A DNA stretch of 64,000 nt from DASYPQ01 sp036006425 (GCA_036006425.1 DASYPQ010000027.1:248001-312000); one strand, 5' to 3'. Counted from the first letter of the stretch, positions 27,149 through 36,460 are shown. Notes: a model not told the origin generated them from the sequence alone. Program-made: numbers and translations.

Positions 27149-29212
27149 ATGCGCGGAGCCTTGAGAAGCCTCGGCATCCCTCCTGCCTTCGGCGCGGCCG
27201 CGGTGCTCGCGCTGGTTCCGCCGGTCTTCGCCGAAGACGTCGAGATCCCGAGCGGGACCACCCTGCGCATCGAGGGATCGACGAAGATCCGCGCGGGCGC
27301 GTGCGTCCGGCCGCCCCTCGGACCGGAAGGGAAGGACGGCGTGCTCGTGCTGCGCGGTGTCCACGGCGCGACGCTGGACCTCGAGGGCGTCGATCTGCGC
27401 GGCACGCCGGCGGGCACCGACCTCGACCGGAACGCAGGCTTCGGGATCGTGCTCGAGGACTGCGAGGACGTCACGGTGAAGGCCGGGAAGCTCGGCGGCT
27501 ACAAGGGCTGCCTCGTCGCGCGCCGCTGCAAGAAGCTTGTGCTCGACGGGATGACGTTCGACGGCTGGCATGGCATGCACCTCCTGTCGACGAGCGCCGC
27601 GGAGGACCAGGCCGACTGGCTCTACCCACACGAGAACGACAAGGACGAGTGGATCACGAACTACGGCGCCGCGATCAGCCTGACCGACTGCTCCGACGTC
27701 ACGATCAAGGACTGCAGCGGCCGCCACGGCCAGAACGGGATCCTGCTGACGCGCTCGAACGGATGCACGATCTACGACGCGGACTTCTCCTTCCTCTCGG
27801 GCTGGGGCCTCGCGCTCTACCGCTCGTCGAAGAACGTCGTGTCGCACTGCCTCTTCGACTACTGCGTGCGCGGGTACAGCGACGGCGTCTACTGGCGCGG
27901 GCAGGACTCGGCCGGGATCCTCCTGTTCGAGCGCTGCTCCGACAACCTGTTCGCGCTGAACAGCGCGTCGCACGGCGGCGACGGAGTGTTCCTGTTCGCC
28001 GGCAACGACCTCGTCGCCGGCCGCGCGTTCGACCGCGGCGAGAAGGACGTCGGCGGCTGCGACCGGAACATCTGGTTCCGCAACGATTTCTCTTTCGCCG
28101 TCGCGAACGCGATCGAGGCCACGTTCTCCCGCGACAACTGGGCGCTCGAGAACAAGCTCGACGGCTCGCACCAGCACGGGATCTGGGGCGGCTACTCGAG
28201 CCGTCTCGTCGCGTACAAGAACCACGTCGAGGGCACGCTCGGCGGCGGCATCTCGATCGAGCACGGCCAGGAGTGCGTGCTCGCGAGCAACTGGTTCCGG
28301 AAGAACCAGATCGGAATCGAGCTCTGGTGGGACGAGGATCCGGATCTCGTCGGCGGCCCGTACGGAAAGCACCGCGACACGGCGTCGCGCGACCACGTCC
28401 TCATCGGCAACGAGTTCGCCGAGAACGAGAAGGACCTCGTCATCACGAAGACAGACAAGGTCGTGCTCGGCGCGAACCGCTGGAGCCGGGCCGAGCGACC
28501 GCTCGAAGGGGAGAACATGCGGATCGACGTCCTGCTCGGGCCGAACGGCGCGCGCGCGACGGGAGCGATCCACGGGAGCTCGCTCGACGGCTGGGACGGG
28601 AAGGAACCGGAGGCGCTCGCCGCGGCGCGCGCGTGGAAGTGTCCACCGGTCCCCGGGAAGAAGACCGTCTTCGCGCGCGACCGCGGCGAGAAGCAGGGGC
28701 TCGACACGATCCTCGTCGGCGAGTGGGGCCCGTGGGACTTCCGCGGCGGCGAGCCGAAGCCGAAGCAGCGCGTGCCCGGCGGCCTGTTCGGGGGATGCAC
28801 GTGGCGCACGGTCTGGTTCTCGTGGAAGGCCGGGCCCGATCCGCGCGAGAAGCTCGAGGCGTGGCGGGAGCTCGCGAAACATCCGGCCGCGCACGGGGAT
28901 GTCGCGGTGTGGACGAACCCCTACGGAGGCGATCCGGAGGTCGCGCGCGCGCTCGGGAACGACCGGTTCGGGCTCGTGGCGAAGGCGGAGGTCGAGCTCC
29001 GCGAGGCCGGGAAGTACCGGTTGCGCGTCGTCAGCGACGACGGCGTGCGCGTGCTCGTCGACGGCAAGGTGGCGTTCGAGGACTGGACCTGGCACGCGCC
29101 GCAGCGCGGAGAAGCGGAGATCGAGCTCGCCGCCGGCAAGCACGACGTCGCGATCGAGTACTTCCAGATCGACGGAGCGATGGCGCTCGGCGTCGAGCTC
29201 TCGCACGAGTGA
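27149..29212 (+). CDS. Secreted right-handed beta-helix protein with C-terminal PA14 domain
   Basis: 687 residues. A signal peptide (ending VFA, about residue 27) is followed by a parallel beta-helix region (residues 30-450) with repeated short strands and asparagine turns (DCEDVTVKAGKLGG, DCSDVTIKDCSGRHGQNGILLTRSNGCTIYDA, ENKLDGSHQHGIWGG, NNFAENEKDLVITK-like coils). The C-terminal 130 residues are PA14-like (YRLRVVSDDGVRVLVDGKVAFEDW and a GKHDVAIEYFQ strand). Both modules usually act on or bind polysaccharides, so an extracellular carbohydrate role is likely. A TTG at 27161 is an alternative start because the ATG overlaps a TAGGAT box. Confidence 0.8.
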   Translation: MRGALRSLGIPPAFGAAAVLALVPPVFAEDVEIPSGTTLRIEGSTKIRAGACVRPPLGPEGKDGVLVLRGVHGATLDLEGVDLRGTPAGTDLDRNAGFGIVLEDCEDVTVKAGKLGGYKGCLVARRCKKLVLDGMTFDGWHGMHLLSTSAAEDQADWLYPHENDKDEWITNYGAAISLTDCSDVTIKDCSGRHGQNGILLTRSNGCTIYDADFSFLSGWGLALYRSSKNVVSHCLFDYCVRGYSDGVYWRGQDSAGILLFERCSDNLFALNSASHGGDGVFLFAGNDLVAGRAFDRGEKDVGGCDRNIWFRNDFSFAVANAIEATFSRDNWALENKLDGSHQHGIWGGYSSRLVAYKNHVEGTLGGGISIEHGQECVLASNWFRKNQIGIELWWDEDPDLVGGPYGKHRDTASRDHVLIGNEFAENEKDLVITKTDKVVLGANRWSRAERPLEGENMRIDVLLGPNGARATGAIHGSSLDGWDGKEPEALAAARAWKCPPVPGKKTVFARDRGEKQGLDTILVGEWGPWDFRGGEPKPKQRVPGGLFGGCTWRTVWFSWKAGPDPREKLEAWRELAKHPAAHGDVAVWTNPYGGDPEVARALGNDRFGLVAKAEVELREAGKYRLRVVSDDGVRVLVDGKVAFEDWTWHAPQRGEAEIELAAGKHDVAIEYFQIDGAMALGVELSHE

Positions 29213-29225
29213 GGTCGCGGGGCTC

Positions 29226-32129
29226 TCAGGGCACCGACAACTCGACGATCCGCACCTCTCCGGCGACGACCTCGACGCCGCGCCGATCCCGCCGGTTCGC
29301 TCCGTCGGCGCCGAGCTCGACCTCCCAGTTGCCGGGCTCGAGCGACGCGAGGATCTCCGGTCGTCCCGGGACGATGTGCCGGATCCGCGGCATCGAGCGG
29401 CGGTCGGTCGGGAACGCGAAGAGCGTGCACGGAGCAGCGATCCGCATCGTCGAGGTCCGGATCTCGAGCGCGCCGGCCGCCTGCAGGCCGACGTCGACGA
29501 CCTGGCTCCCGGTGTCGGCGCGGAGGTCGATCGGCTCGCTCGTCCCGAGTCCGTCGATGCCCGCGCGCGCGACCAGGAGGAACGGTTCCGCCAAGGGGAG
29601 CCCGAGGAGGCGGAACGCGCCGCTCTCGTCCGCGGATCCCGCGCGGTCCTCCGCGCCGAGGGTCTCGAGCTCCCTCCAGATCGCGTCGGAGCTGCCGCGC
29701 CGGCGCCCGAGCGTGCGCAACGCGACAGCGCGCGCGGGGTCGACGACGAAGAGCTCCGCGCGCGCGGGCGTCCGGTCCGGGCCGCGCGCGATCGTCCCCG
29801 CGACCGCGGTCTGCGCGAGGTCGACGAAGAGCGTGTTCGACCCCGGGCCGACGACGACGCCGCGGCAACCGCGCAGGCTCTGGCCCGGGATGCCGAGCGC
29901 GAGGACGTAGGCGCCAGGATCGACGTTCTGGAACGTCCACGCGCCGCGCGCGTCGAGGCGCGCGGCGAGCCCAGGAGGCAGCGGATTCTCGCTCGCGGCG
30001 ACCGCGAAGAGGCTCGGGACCGACTCGCGGCGCAGGAGCACCGCCGGTGCGCCGGCGAGCGGCACGCCGCCGTCGACGACGCGGACGTCGAGCGCGGTGC
30101 GCGCGAGGCTCGTGAGCTCGATTTCGATCCGATCGCCGTCGACGAGCTCGCGCAGCGTCCACTCGCTGTCGAGCGACCAGGTGAAGCGCTGCACGCGGAA
30201 CGCATGGCGCCCCGGCGCGAGGTGCGCGAAGGTCACGCGGCCTTCGTCGTCCGCGATGCGCGCGACCGGGTCCCGCGCGGTCTCGTTCGGCGACCAGTCG
30301 CCCTCGATCCACTCGACGCGCGCGCCGGCGATCGCGCGCCCATCGCCGTCGACGGCGCGGACGTGCGCTTGCGCGCCGCGCGGGAGCCGCACGGAGAGAC
30401 GCGGGGCCTGGAAGCCGCCGCCGAACGGCCCGCCGTACCGCACGGTCGCGCGTCCGCGCGCGCGGATCTCGATCCTCGAGCCCGCGCCGCCGAACGACGC
30501 GACGCGCGCCTCGCCGTTCTTGTCCGTGAGGACGGCGGCGGGCGGCAGATCGGACGGATCGCGGCTCGTCGCCGCCTCGATCGCCGTGACGAGGGCGCTG
30601 GCGATCGGCGCGCCGGTCTCCGCGGCGACGACGCGGACGGACATCGGCGGCAGGGGAGTCATCGTCAGGAGTCCGAGCACCGTTCCGGTCCCCGGCCGGA
30701 GCTCGAGGCGCTGGCTGATCGGCTGGAATCCGCGGCTCACGACGCGGAGAGCGGCGCCGTCGAACGGCCGCAGCGGACGCACGCCTTCGACGGAGAGCAC
30801 TCCGGCCGGCCTCGCGTCCGCCGCGCCGAAGCTCGTGCGCGCCGGCAACGCGCCATCGAGCGCGACCTCGAACGCCGCGATGGGTGACTTGCCGTGCGCG
30901 TCGGCGAGGCTGAAGGTCACGCTCGCGGCGGCGTCCCACGCGACGCGCGCATTGCCTTCCGGCGCCAAGACGAATGCGGGCGGGCTCCACAGGCTCTCCT
31001 CCTCGAAACGCTCGTGCACGCGACCCGCGCGCAGTTCGTAGAGGACGCCGGCGTCGAGTCCGCCGATCGAAAAGTCGCCGTTGCGCGCGACGGCGGAGCG
31101 GCGTGCGTCCGCGCGGCAGGCGAAGGGCACCGGACTGCGCGGGTTCTCGGCCGGGAGCGCGCGCACGACGAGGTCGTCCGGAAGGGTGCTGCGCGTGACG
31201 ATGCGCCCGGAGATTCCCGCGGCTTCGGGCATCGTCGCGCGCAGGTTCCAGCCCTCGTCCGGCGAGTTTCCGCGCAGCGTGAGGTCGGCGAGGCTCGCGC
31301 CGCCGAGCGCGCGGATCGTCCACGGCCCGGGGCCGATCGGCGGCGAGCGGAAGCTGCCGCGCCCGTCCGTGACGCCGAGTCGCACGCCGACCGCGGCGGA
31401 GAGCGCCGGCGCCGAGGCGTCCGCGAACTCGTCGACCTGGACGATCGGCGCGCCCCGGATCGGCAGCCCGTCGCCGTCCTCGAGCCGGCCGTACACGGCT
31501 AGGGCCGAGTCGAGCGTGACGTCACCGAGCTCGACCGCCTGTCCGGAGGCGAGCCGCAGATCGTTGCGGTCGAGCGGCGCGAACGCCGGCGATCGCACGG
31601 CGAGGCGCAGCGCTCCCGGTGCGAGCCCGTCGACGCGGAAGCGTCCCGCGCCGTCGCTCGTCGCGCGCTTCGGCACGGGTGCGCCGAGCGCCGCGGGGTC
31701 GGCGACGTCGAGCGGCAGATACGCGGTCCACGACACGGAGGGCGCGAGCGGCATGCCGAGCTCGACGCCGGGCGCCGCGAGCACCGTCGCGCCGGCGACG
31801 GCGCGGCCGGTGCGATCGACGATCCGTCCCTGGAGCGCGCCGGGCGCGTCGGCGTCGTCGTCCGCGGAGCCAGCAGCGCGTTCGTCTCGCGCGCCGGGCT
31901 CCCGCTCTGCGGCAGTCGGCGCGGATTCCGGGACGGCCGGCGGCGCAGGTGTGGACGCGCCGGCCGCGAGGCCGCCTGGCTCCGCCTCGGCGTCGCCGCT
32001 CGCGCTCGCGGCGAGCCCGCTCTCGGGAGGCAGGGGCTCTTCGCGCAGGAGCCGCGGCAGGAACCACAGCGCGCACAGTGCGAGGAGCACGAGCGCCAGG
32101 ACGAGGATCCAGATCGAGAGACGGCGCAT
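29226..32129 (-). CDS. Large membrane-anchored protein with carboxypeptidase-regulatory-like repeats
   Basis: 967 residues. One N-terminal transmembrane helix (residues 5-27) is followed by an Ala/Pro/Glu-rich linker (to about 95). A long series of beta-sandwich modules comes next, of the CarboxypepD_reg/Ig-like type (GRIVDRTGRAVAGATVLA, GRFRVDGLAPGALRLAV, GRVTFAHLAPGRHAF, GAWTFQNVDPGAYVLAL, GAFRLLGLPLAEPFLLVARA). At least six modules are visible. Such proteins are common in Planctomycetota, and their role outside the cell is unknown. It is convergent with the beta-helix gene. Confidence 0.85.
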   Translation of the reverse strand: MRRLSIWILVLALVLLALCALWFLPRLLREEPLPPESGLAASASGDAEAEPGGLAAGASTPAPPAVPESAPTAAEREPGARDERAAGSADDDADAPGALQGRIVDRTGRAVAGATVLAAPGVELGMPLAPSVSWTAYLPLDVADPAALGAPVPKRATSDGAGRFRVDGLAPGALRLAVRSPAFAPLDRNDLRLASGQAVELGDVTLDSALAVYGRLEDGDGLPIRGAPIVQVDEFADASAPALSAAVGVRLGVTDGRGSFRSPPIGPGPWTIRALGGASLADLTLRGNSPDEGWNLRATMPEAAGISGRIVTRSTLPDDLVVRALPAENPRSPVPFACRADARRSAVARNGDFSIGGLDAGVLYELRAGRVHERFEEESLWSPPAFVLAPEGNARVAWDAAASVTFSLADAHGKSPIAAFEVALDGALPARTSFGAADARPAGVLSVEGVRPLRPFDGAALRVVSRGFQPISQRLELRPGTGTVLGLLTMTPLPPMSVRVVAAETGAPIASALVTAIEAATSRDPSDLPPAAVLTDKNGEARVASFGGAGSRIEIRARGRATVRYGGPFGGGFQAPRLSVRLPRGAQAHVRAVDGDGRAIAGARVEWIEGDWSPNETARDPVARIADDEGRVTFAHLAPGRHAFRVQRFTWSLDSEWTLRELVDGDRIEIELTSLARTALDVRVVDGGVPLAGAPAVLLRRESVPSLFAVAASENPLPPGLAARLDARGAWTFQNVDPGAYVLALGIPGQSLRGCRGVVVGPGSNTLFVDLAQTAVAGTIARGPDRTPARAELFVVDPARAVALRTLGRRRGSSDAIWRELETLGAEDRAGSADESGAFRLLGLPLAEPFLLVARAGIDGLGTSEPIDLRADTGSQVVDVGLQAAGALEIRTSTMRIAAPCTLFAFPTDRRSMPRIRHIVPGRPEILASLEPGNWEVELGADGANRRDRRGVEVVAGEVRIVELSVP

Positions 32130-32161
32130 CGGCGTCCCCAGGCGACGGCGCCGCCGCTCCC

Positions 32162-33793
32162 TTATTCCTCCGCGAGGAACGGATAGCGCCAGTCCTGCGG
32201 CGGGACCAGCGTTTCCTTGATGGCGCGCGGGGAGACCCAGCGCGTGAGATTGAGGATCGAGCCCGCCTTGTCGTTCGTCCCGGACGCGCGGGATCCGCCG
32301 AACGGCTGCTGGCCGACGACCGCGCCCGTGGGCTTGTCGTTGACGTAGAAGTTCCCGGCCGCGAAGCGCAGCGCGTCCGTCGCCGTGCGCACGGCTCCGC
32401 GCTCGTTCGCGAACACGGCACCGGTGAGGGCGTACTCGGAGGTCGTCGCGCACAGGGCGAGAGTCTCCTCGTAGCGCGCGTCGTCGTAGACGTGCACGGT
32501 CAGCACGGGGCCGAACAGCTCGGTGCACATCGTGTCGTACCGCGGATTCTTCGCCTCGATGACCGTCGGCTGCACGAACCAGCCGACCGAATCGTCGCAC
32601 TCGCCGCCGAAGAGGATCTCCGCATCGGGGCTCTGGCGCGCGGCGTCGATCGCGGCCTTCAGCTTCGCGAACGACCGCGCGTCGATGACGGCGCCGACGA
32701 AGTTCCGGAAGTCCGCGACGTCGCCCATCCTTACCGCGGCGAGCATCGAGCCGAGCAGGTCGCGCGTCGCCTTCCAGAGGCTCTTCGGAACGTATGCGCG
32801 GCTCGCCGCGGAGCACTTCTGCCCCTGGTACTCGAACGCACCGCGCACGAGCCCCGTGCACAGCGCCGCGACGTCCGCGGAGGCGTGCGCGAAGACGAAG
32901 TCCTTGCCGCCGGTCTCTCCGACCAGCCGCGGGTAGCAGCCGTAGCGCGCGATGTTCTTTCCGATGGTGCCCCAGATGCCCTGGAAGACGCCGGTCGACC
33001 CGGTGAAGTGCACGCCGCCGAGGCGGCGGTCGGCGAGCACCGGATCCCCGACCGTGGCGCCGGCGCCGGGCACGAAGTTGATCACACCGGGCGGGAGCCC
33101 CGCTTCGCGGAGGATCTCGAGGAGGTACCAGTTCGAGTAGATCGACGTCGAAGCCGGCTTCCAGACGACGGTGTTGCCGAGCATCGCCGGCGCGGTCGGC
33201 AGGTTCCCAGCGATCGAGGTGAAGTTGAACGGCGTCACGGCGAACACGAACCCGTCGAGCGGCCGGTGCTCGAGCCGGTTCCACGCGCCCGGAGCGGAGA
33301 GCGGCTGCTCCTCGTAGATGCGCTGGACGAACCACGGATTGAAGCGCCAGAAATCGACGAGCTCGCACGCGGAGTCGATCTCCGCCTGGTGCACCGTCTT
33401 GCTCTGGCCGAGCATCGTCGAGCCGTTCGCGACGTCGCGCCGCGTCGTCGCGAGCATCTCCGCTGCGCGCAGGAACACGGCCGCGCGCTCCTCCCACGGC
33501 AACGCGGCCCACGCGGGGCGCGCTCTCTCCGCCGCGTCGATCGCGGCGGTGACCTCGGCGGCGCCGGCCTGGTGGAACGCGCCGAGTCGATGTCGCCGGT
33601 TGTGCGGCATCACCATCGGTTCGGTGCGACCCGTGCGCACTTCGCGTCCGTCGATCACGAGCGGGACGTCGATCTCCTCGGCCGACATCGCCGCGAGACG
33701 GCGCTTCAGCGCGGCCTTCTCCGTACTGCCGGGCGCGTAGCCGCGCACCGGTTCGTTGTTGGGCGGAGGAACGCGGAAAACGCCGTGAGTCAT
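32162..33793 (-). CDS. pruA: L-glutamate gamma-semialdehyde dehydrogenase (1-pyrroline-5-carboxylate dehydrogenase)
   Basis: 543 residues, the length of the stand-alone eukaryote-like P5CDH type. Aldehyde dehydrogenase landmarks are clear: TPFNFTSIAGNLPTAPAMLGNTVVWKPA, the NAD-site FTGSTGVF, the general-base GETGGKDFVF, the nucleophile EYQGQKCSAASR and the P5CDH-typical GNFYVNDKPTGAVVGQQPFGGSRASGTNDKAG. It oxidises glutamate semialdehyde to glutamate in proline breakdown. No proline dehydrogenase gene is adjacent. Confidence 0.95.
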   Translation of the reverse strand: MTHGVFRVPPPNNEPVRGYAPGSTEKAALKRRLAAMSAEEIDVPLVIDGREVRTGRTEPMVMPHNRRHRLGAFHQAGAAEVTAAIDAAERARPAWAALPWEERAAVFLRAAEMLATTRRDVANGSTMLGQSKTVHQAEIDSACELVDFWRFNPWFVQRIYEEQPLSAPGAWNRLEHRPLDGFVFAVTPFNFTSIAGNLPTAPAMLGNTVVWKPASTSIYSNWYLLEILREAGLPPGVINFVPGAGATVGDPVLADRRLGGVHFTGSTGVFQGIWGTIGKNIARYGCYPRLVGETGGKDFVFAHASADVAALCTGLVRGAFEYQGQKCSAASRAYVPKSLWKATRDLLGSMLAAVRMGDVADFRNFVGAVIDARSFAKLKAAIDAARQSPDAEILFGGECDDSVGWFVQPTVIEAKNPRYDTMCTELFGPVLTVHVYDDARYEETLALCATTSEYALTGAVFANERGAVRTATDALRFAAGNFYVNDKPTGAVVGQQPFGGSRASGTNDKAGSILNLTRWVSPRAIKETLVPPQDWRYPFLAEE

Positions 33794-33878
33794 GGGCGGA
33801 ACGGGATTTCTTCGGACCGGGACTGGCGAGAGCCTCTCCCACCGTGGAGAATGATGCGGGGAAGTATCCCAACCCTCC

Positions 33879-33897
33879 CTCCAGTTGTCGACTGGAG
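33879..33897. repeat. Perfect inverted repeat in the intergenic region
   Basis: CTCCAGT-TGTCG-ACTGGAG, 7-bp arms with a 5-nt centre. It lies in the 186-nt gap between pruA and the ferritin-like gene, 82 nt before the latter's start. Possible operator or hairpin. Confidence 0.4.
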
Positions 33898-33979
33898 CCG
33901 GCCGAGTCCACGGGCTGCAGGCGCGCGATTCCGCGGTCGATCCCGTTTCTCCGAAGCTCGAAAACTCGCTTTCACGACC

Positions 33980-34753
33980 ATGTCGCTACTCGAATTCTCA
34001 CGCGCCCGCGCCGCCTGGGCCGATCCCGTCCGCAAGCTCAAGACCCTCGAAAGTTTTGCGCGCACCGAAGAGGACGGAGGCCGCGACATCGCCGCCGCGC
34101 TGAAGGTCGTCCGCGACCCCGAAGCCCGGAAGCACCTCGAGCGTCACGCGAAGGACGAGATCCGCCACGCGAACCTGTTCCGCGGCCGCGCGGCCGAGCT
34201 CCGCGCCGAAGGCATCGCCTCGAAGGACACGGAAGAGGCCGGTCGCGCCTACGACCTGACCCACGGGAAGCTCGCCGACCAGACGAACGCCCACGGGTTC
34301 CTGCGCGTCGCGCTCGCCGACGAGATGGGGGAAATCGCCTACATCGCGATGCTCAACGTCGCCGAGAAGCGCGCCGCCGCGATGTTCCGCTCGAACATCC
34401 GGCACTTGAGCCACGACGACACGACGCGGGCGATCTTCGAATCGATCCTGAAGGACGAGCACTACCACGTCGCCTGGACGAGCACGATCCTCCAGCGCTG
34501 GAAGAAGGAAGGGCGCGGCGCCGAAGTGAAGCGCGCTCTCTCCCTCGCCAAGGGTTCGCGGTTCTTCGGCGCGTGGAAGCGCCTCGGCGCGCGTTCGGCC
34601 GCGGGCTTCAGCCGGGTCGCGCTCGTCGTCATCTACTTTACGCTGATCATGCCGTTCGGCCTCGCCGTCCGCGGGCGGAAGGCGAAGGGCGGCTGGACCG
34701 CGCCGCTCGCCCCGCGCGCGGACCTCGCGCGCCTGCGCTCGCAATACGGATGA
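33980..34753 (+). CDS. Ferritin-like diiron protein with C-terminal membrane tail
   Basis: 257 residues. A four-helix ferritin-like domain (about residues 10-190) has paired carboxylate/histidine motifs: EEDGG near 32, DEIRHANLF near 61, ADEMGEIAY near 117 and KDEHYHVAW near 162. It probably binds a diiron centre and may be an oxygenase or oxidase. Near the C-terminus a hydrophobic helix carries VIYFTLIMPFGLAVRG, which resembles the membrane tail of SxtJ-family proteins (Tyr-Phe, Pro-x-Gly-Leu, Arg). The next gene overlaps by ATGA, so it is coupled to the carbamoyltransferase. Confidence 0.75.
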   Translation: MSLLEFSRARAAWADPVRKLKTLESFARTEEDGGRDIAAALKVVRDPEARKHLERHAKDEIRHANLFRGRAAELRAEGIASKDTEEAGRAYDLTHGKLADQTNAHGFLRVALADEMGEIAYIAMLNVAEKRAAAMFRSNIRHLSHDDTTRAIFESILKDEHYHVAWTSTILQRWKKEGRGAEVKRALSLAKGSRFFGAWKRLGARSAAGFSRVALVVIYFTLIMPFGLAVRGRKAKGGWTAPLAPRADLARLRSQYG

Positions 34754-36399
34754 GGATCCTAGGCCTCACCGCCTTCAATCGCGACGCCGCCGCGGCGATC
34801 GTCGACAACGGGGTCACGATAGCGGCAGCCGCCGAGGAACGCTTCACGCGCGTGAAGCACGACGCGGCGTTCCCTCGTCGCGCGGTGCGATTCTGCCTTG
34901 GGCAGGCGGGGATCTCCGCGCAGGAGCTCGATTGGGTCGTCTTCGCCGAGAAGCCGTCGAAACGTTTCGAGCGGCTGCTCGCGGAGGAGATCCGCGCGTT
35001 CCCGAAGTCTTGGCTCAGCTTCCCGCGCGTCCTCTTCCCCTGGTTCGGCGATCGTCTGTGGGTGCGCGGGCGCGTCAGCGAGGAGCTCGGCGTCCCGCCG
35101 GAGAAGGTGCTGTTCTCCGAGAGCCAGCGCGCGCGCGCCGCGAACGCGTACTACAACTCGCCGTTCGACGACGCCGCGGTGCTCGTCGCCGACGAAGCCC
35201 TCGAGTGGGCCGCGACGACGCTGGCGCACGGCAAGGGCAACGACCTCGAGATCCTCGCGGAAATCAGCCACCCGAACTCCCTCGGCCTCCTCGCCGCGAC
35301 GGCAAGCGAGCGCCTCGGGCTCGGCGGCGCGGAGGGGATCGGACGCCTGTTCGCGCTCGCGGGCTGCGGCGAGCCGCGCTTCGCGAAGGAAGTCGGCTCG
35401 GTGCTCAAGCTCGAGAGCGACGGCAGCTACGAGATCGATCCCGCGCTCCTCGAGCGCGCGATCTCGCCGGCGCGCGAGCCGGGCGGCCCGCTGCTCTGGA
35501 CGGACGCCGATCGCCGCCACGCCGACCTCGCCGCGAGCGTCGTGCGCGTGCTCGGCGACGCGCTCCTGCACGTCGCGCGCGAGCTCCATCGCCGCGTCCC
35601 GGTCGACGACCTGTGCTTCGGCGGCACGCTCGCCGGCAGCGCGGATCTCAACGCGCGCATCATCGCCGAGGGACCGTTCAAGCGCCTGTTCGTGCCTCCG
35701 GCGCCGGGCGACGCGGGCTCTGCGCTGGGCGCGGCGCTGGCGGCGACGTACGGCCTCGAGAAGCCGGCGCGCAAGCCGCTCCCGCACGCGTTCCTCGGAG
35801 AGGACGTGCTCGAGGCGGAGACGGTGTCGGGCCAGCGCGCGGCGAACGACGGCGAGATCGTCGAGCGCCTCGCCGGGACGCTGGCGCAAGGGAAGACCGC
35901 CGGCTGGGTGCGCGGCCGCTTCGAATGGGGCGCGCGCGCCCTCGGTCACCGGACGATCCTCGCGAGCCCGCTGCGTGAAGGCGTGCGCGAGTACGTCGCC
36001 GCCTCCGTGAAACGGCGCGAGCCCTTCCTGCCGCTGTGCTGCGCGGTCCCCGCCGAGCGCGCGAGCGAGTTCTTCGACGTGCCCGCGGGCGCCGCGTCGG
36101 CGTCCCGATTCCTCCAGCTCTCGACCGCGCCGAAGAACGGCACGAAGTCGTCGGCGCCGGCCGTGCTGCACGTCGACCAGCGCGCGCGGCCGCATCTCGT
36201 CGATCGCGAGACGGACCCCTTGTTCCACGCGCTCCTCGTCCGGTTCGGCGAGCAGACCGGCGTGCCGATCCTGCTCACGACGTCGCTGAACCAGCGCGGC
36301 GATCCGATCGCGCGCGGCGAGACGGACGCCCTCGCCGTGCTGCAGCGCAGCCAGCTCGATCTCCTCGTCGTCCAGGACCGCATCCACACGCGCTCGTAG
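34750..36399 (+). CDS. Carbamoyltransferase-family protein with a substituted metal site
   Basis: 549 residues, the NodU/CmcH/TobZ fold. Many family blocks remain: AAAAEERFTRVKHDAAFPRRAV, CFGGTLAGSADLNARI, PPAPGDAGSALGAALAAT, GRFEWGARALGHRTILASP and LLTTSLNQRGDPIARGETDAL. The N-terminal His-Asp pair is Asn-Arg-Asp (residues 10-12). The usual HHxxH metal/nucleotide-site box reads Ser125-Gln126-x-x-Arg129. Canonical enzymes use carbamoyl phosphate and ATP to carbamoylate sugars or antibiotics. The losses suggest changed chemistry or a non-catalytic role. It is translationally coupled to the ferritin-like gene upstream. Confidence 0.8.
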   Translation: MRILGLTAFNRDAAAAIVDNGVTIAAAAEERFTRVKHDAAFPRRAVRFCLGQAGISAQELDWVVFAEKPSKRFERLLAEEIRAFPKSWLSFPRVLFPWFGDRLWVRGRVSEELGVPPEKVLFSESQRARAANAYYNSPFDDAAVLVADEALEWAATTLAHGKGNDLEILAEISHPNSLGLLAATASERLGLGGAEGIGRLFALAGCGEPRFAKEVGSVLKLESDGSYEIDPALLERAISPAREPGGPLLWTDADRRHADLAASVVRVLGDALLHVARELHRRVPVDDLCFGGTLAGSADLNARIIAEGPFKRLFVPPAPGDAGSALGAALAATYGLEKPARKPLPHAFLGEDVLEAETVSGQRAANDGEIVERLAGTLAQGKTAGWVRGRFEWGARALGHRTILASPLREGVREYVAASVKRREPFLPLCCAVPAERASEFFDVPAGAASASRFLQLSTAPKNGTKSSAPAVLHVDQRARPHLVDRETDPLFHALLVRFGEQTGVPILLTTSLNQRGDPIARGETDALAVLQRSQLDLLVVQDRIHTRS

Positions 36400-36400
36400 C

Positions 36401-36415
36401 GCGGCGGGGCGCCGC
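36401..36415 (+). terminator. GC-rich hairpin just after the carbamoyltransferase gene
   Basis: GCGGCG-GGG-CGCCGC begins 2 nt after the stop codon. No T tract follows, so terminator function is uncertain. Confidence 0.3.
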
Positions 36416-36454
36416 CGGGCGGCCGCGGATTCGCGGTCGCGACGCGCGCGCGTC

Positions 36455-36460
36455 TACACT
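36455..36460 (+). promoter_or_regulatory. Candidate leaderless -10 box of the SGNH gene
   Basis: TACACT, 9 nt before the GTG at 36470. It abuts the other in-frame GTG at 36461, which favours 36470 as the start. Confidence 0.4.
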
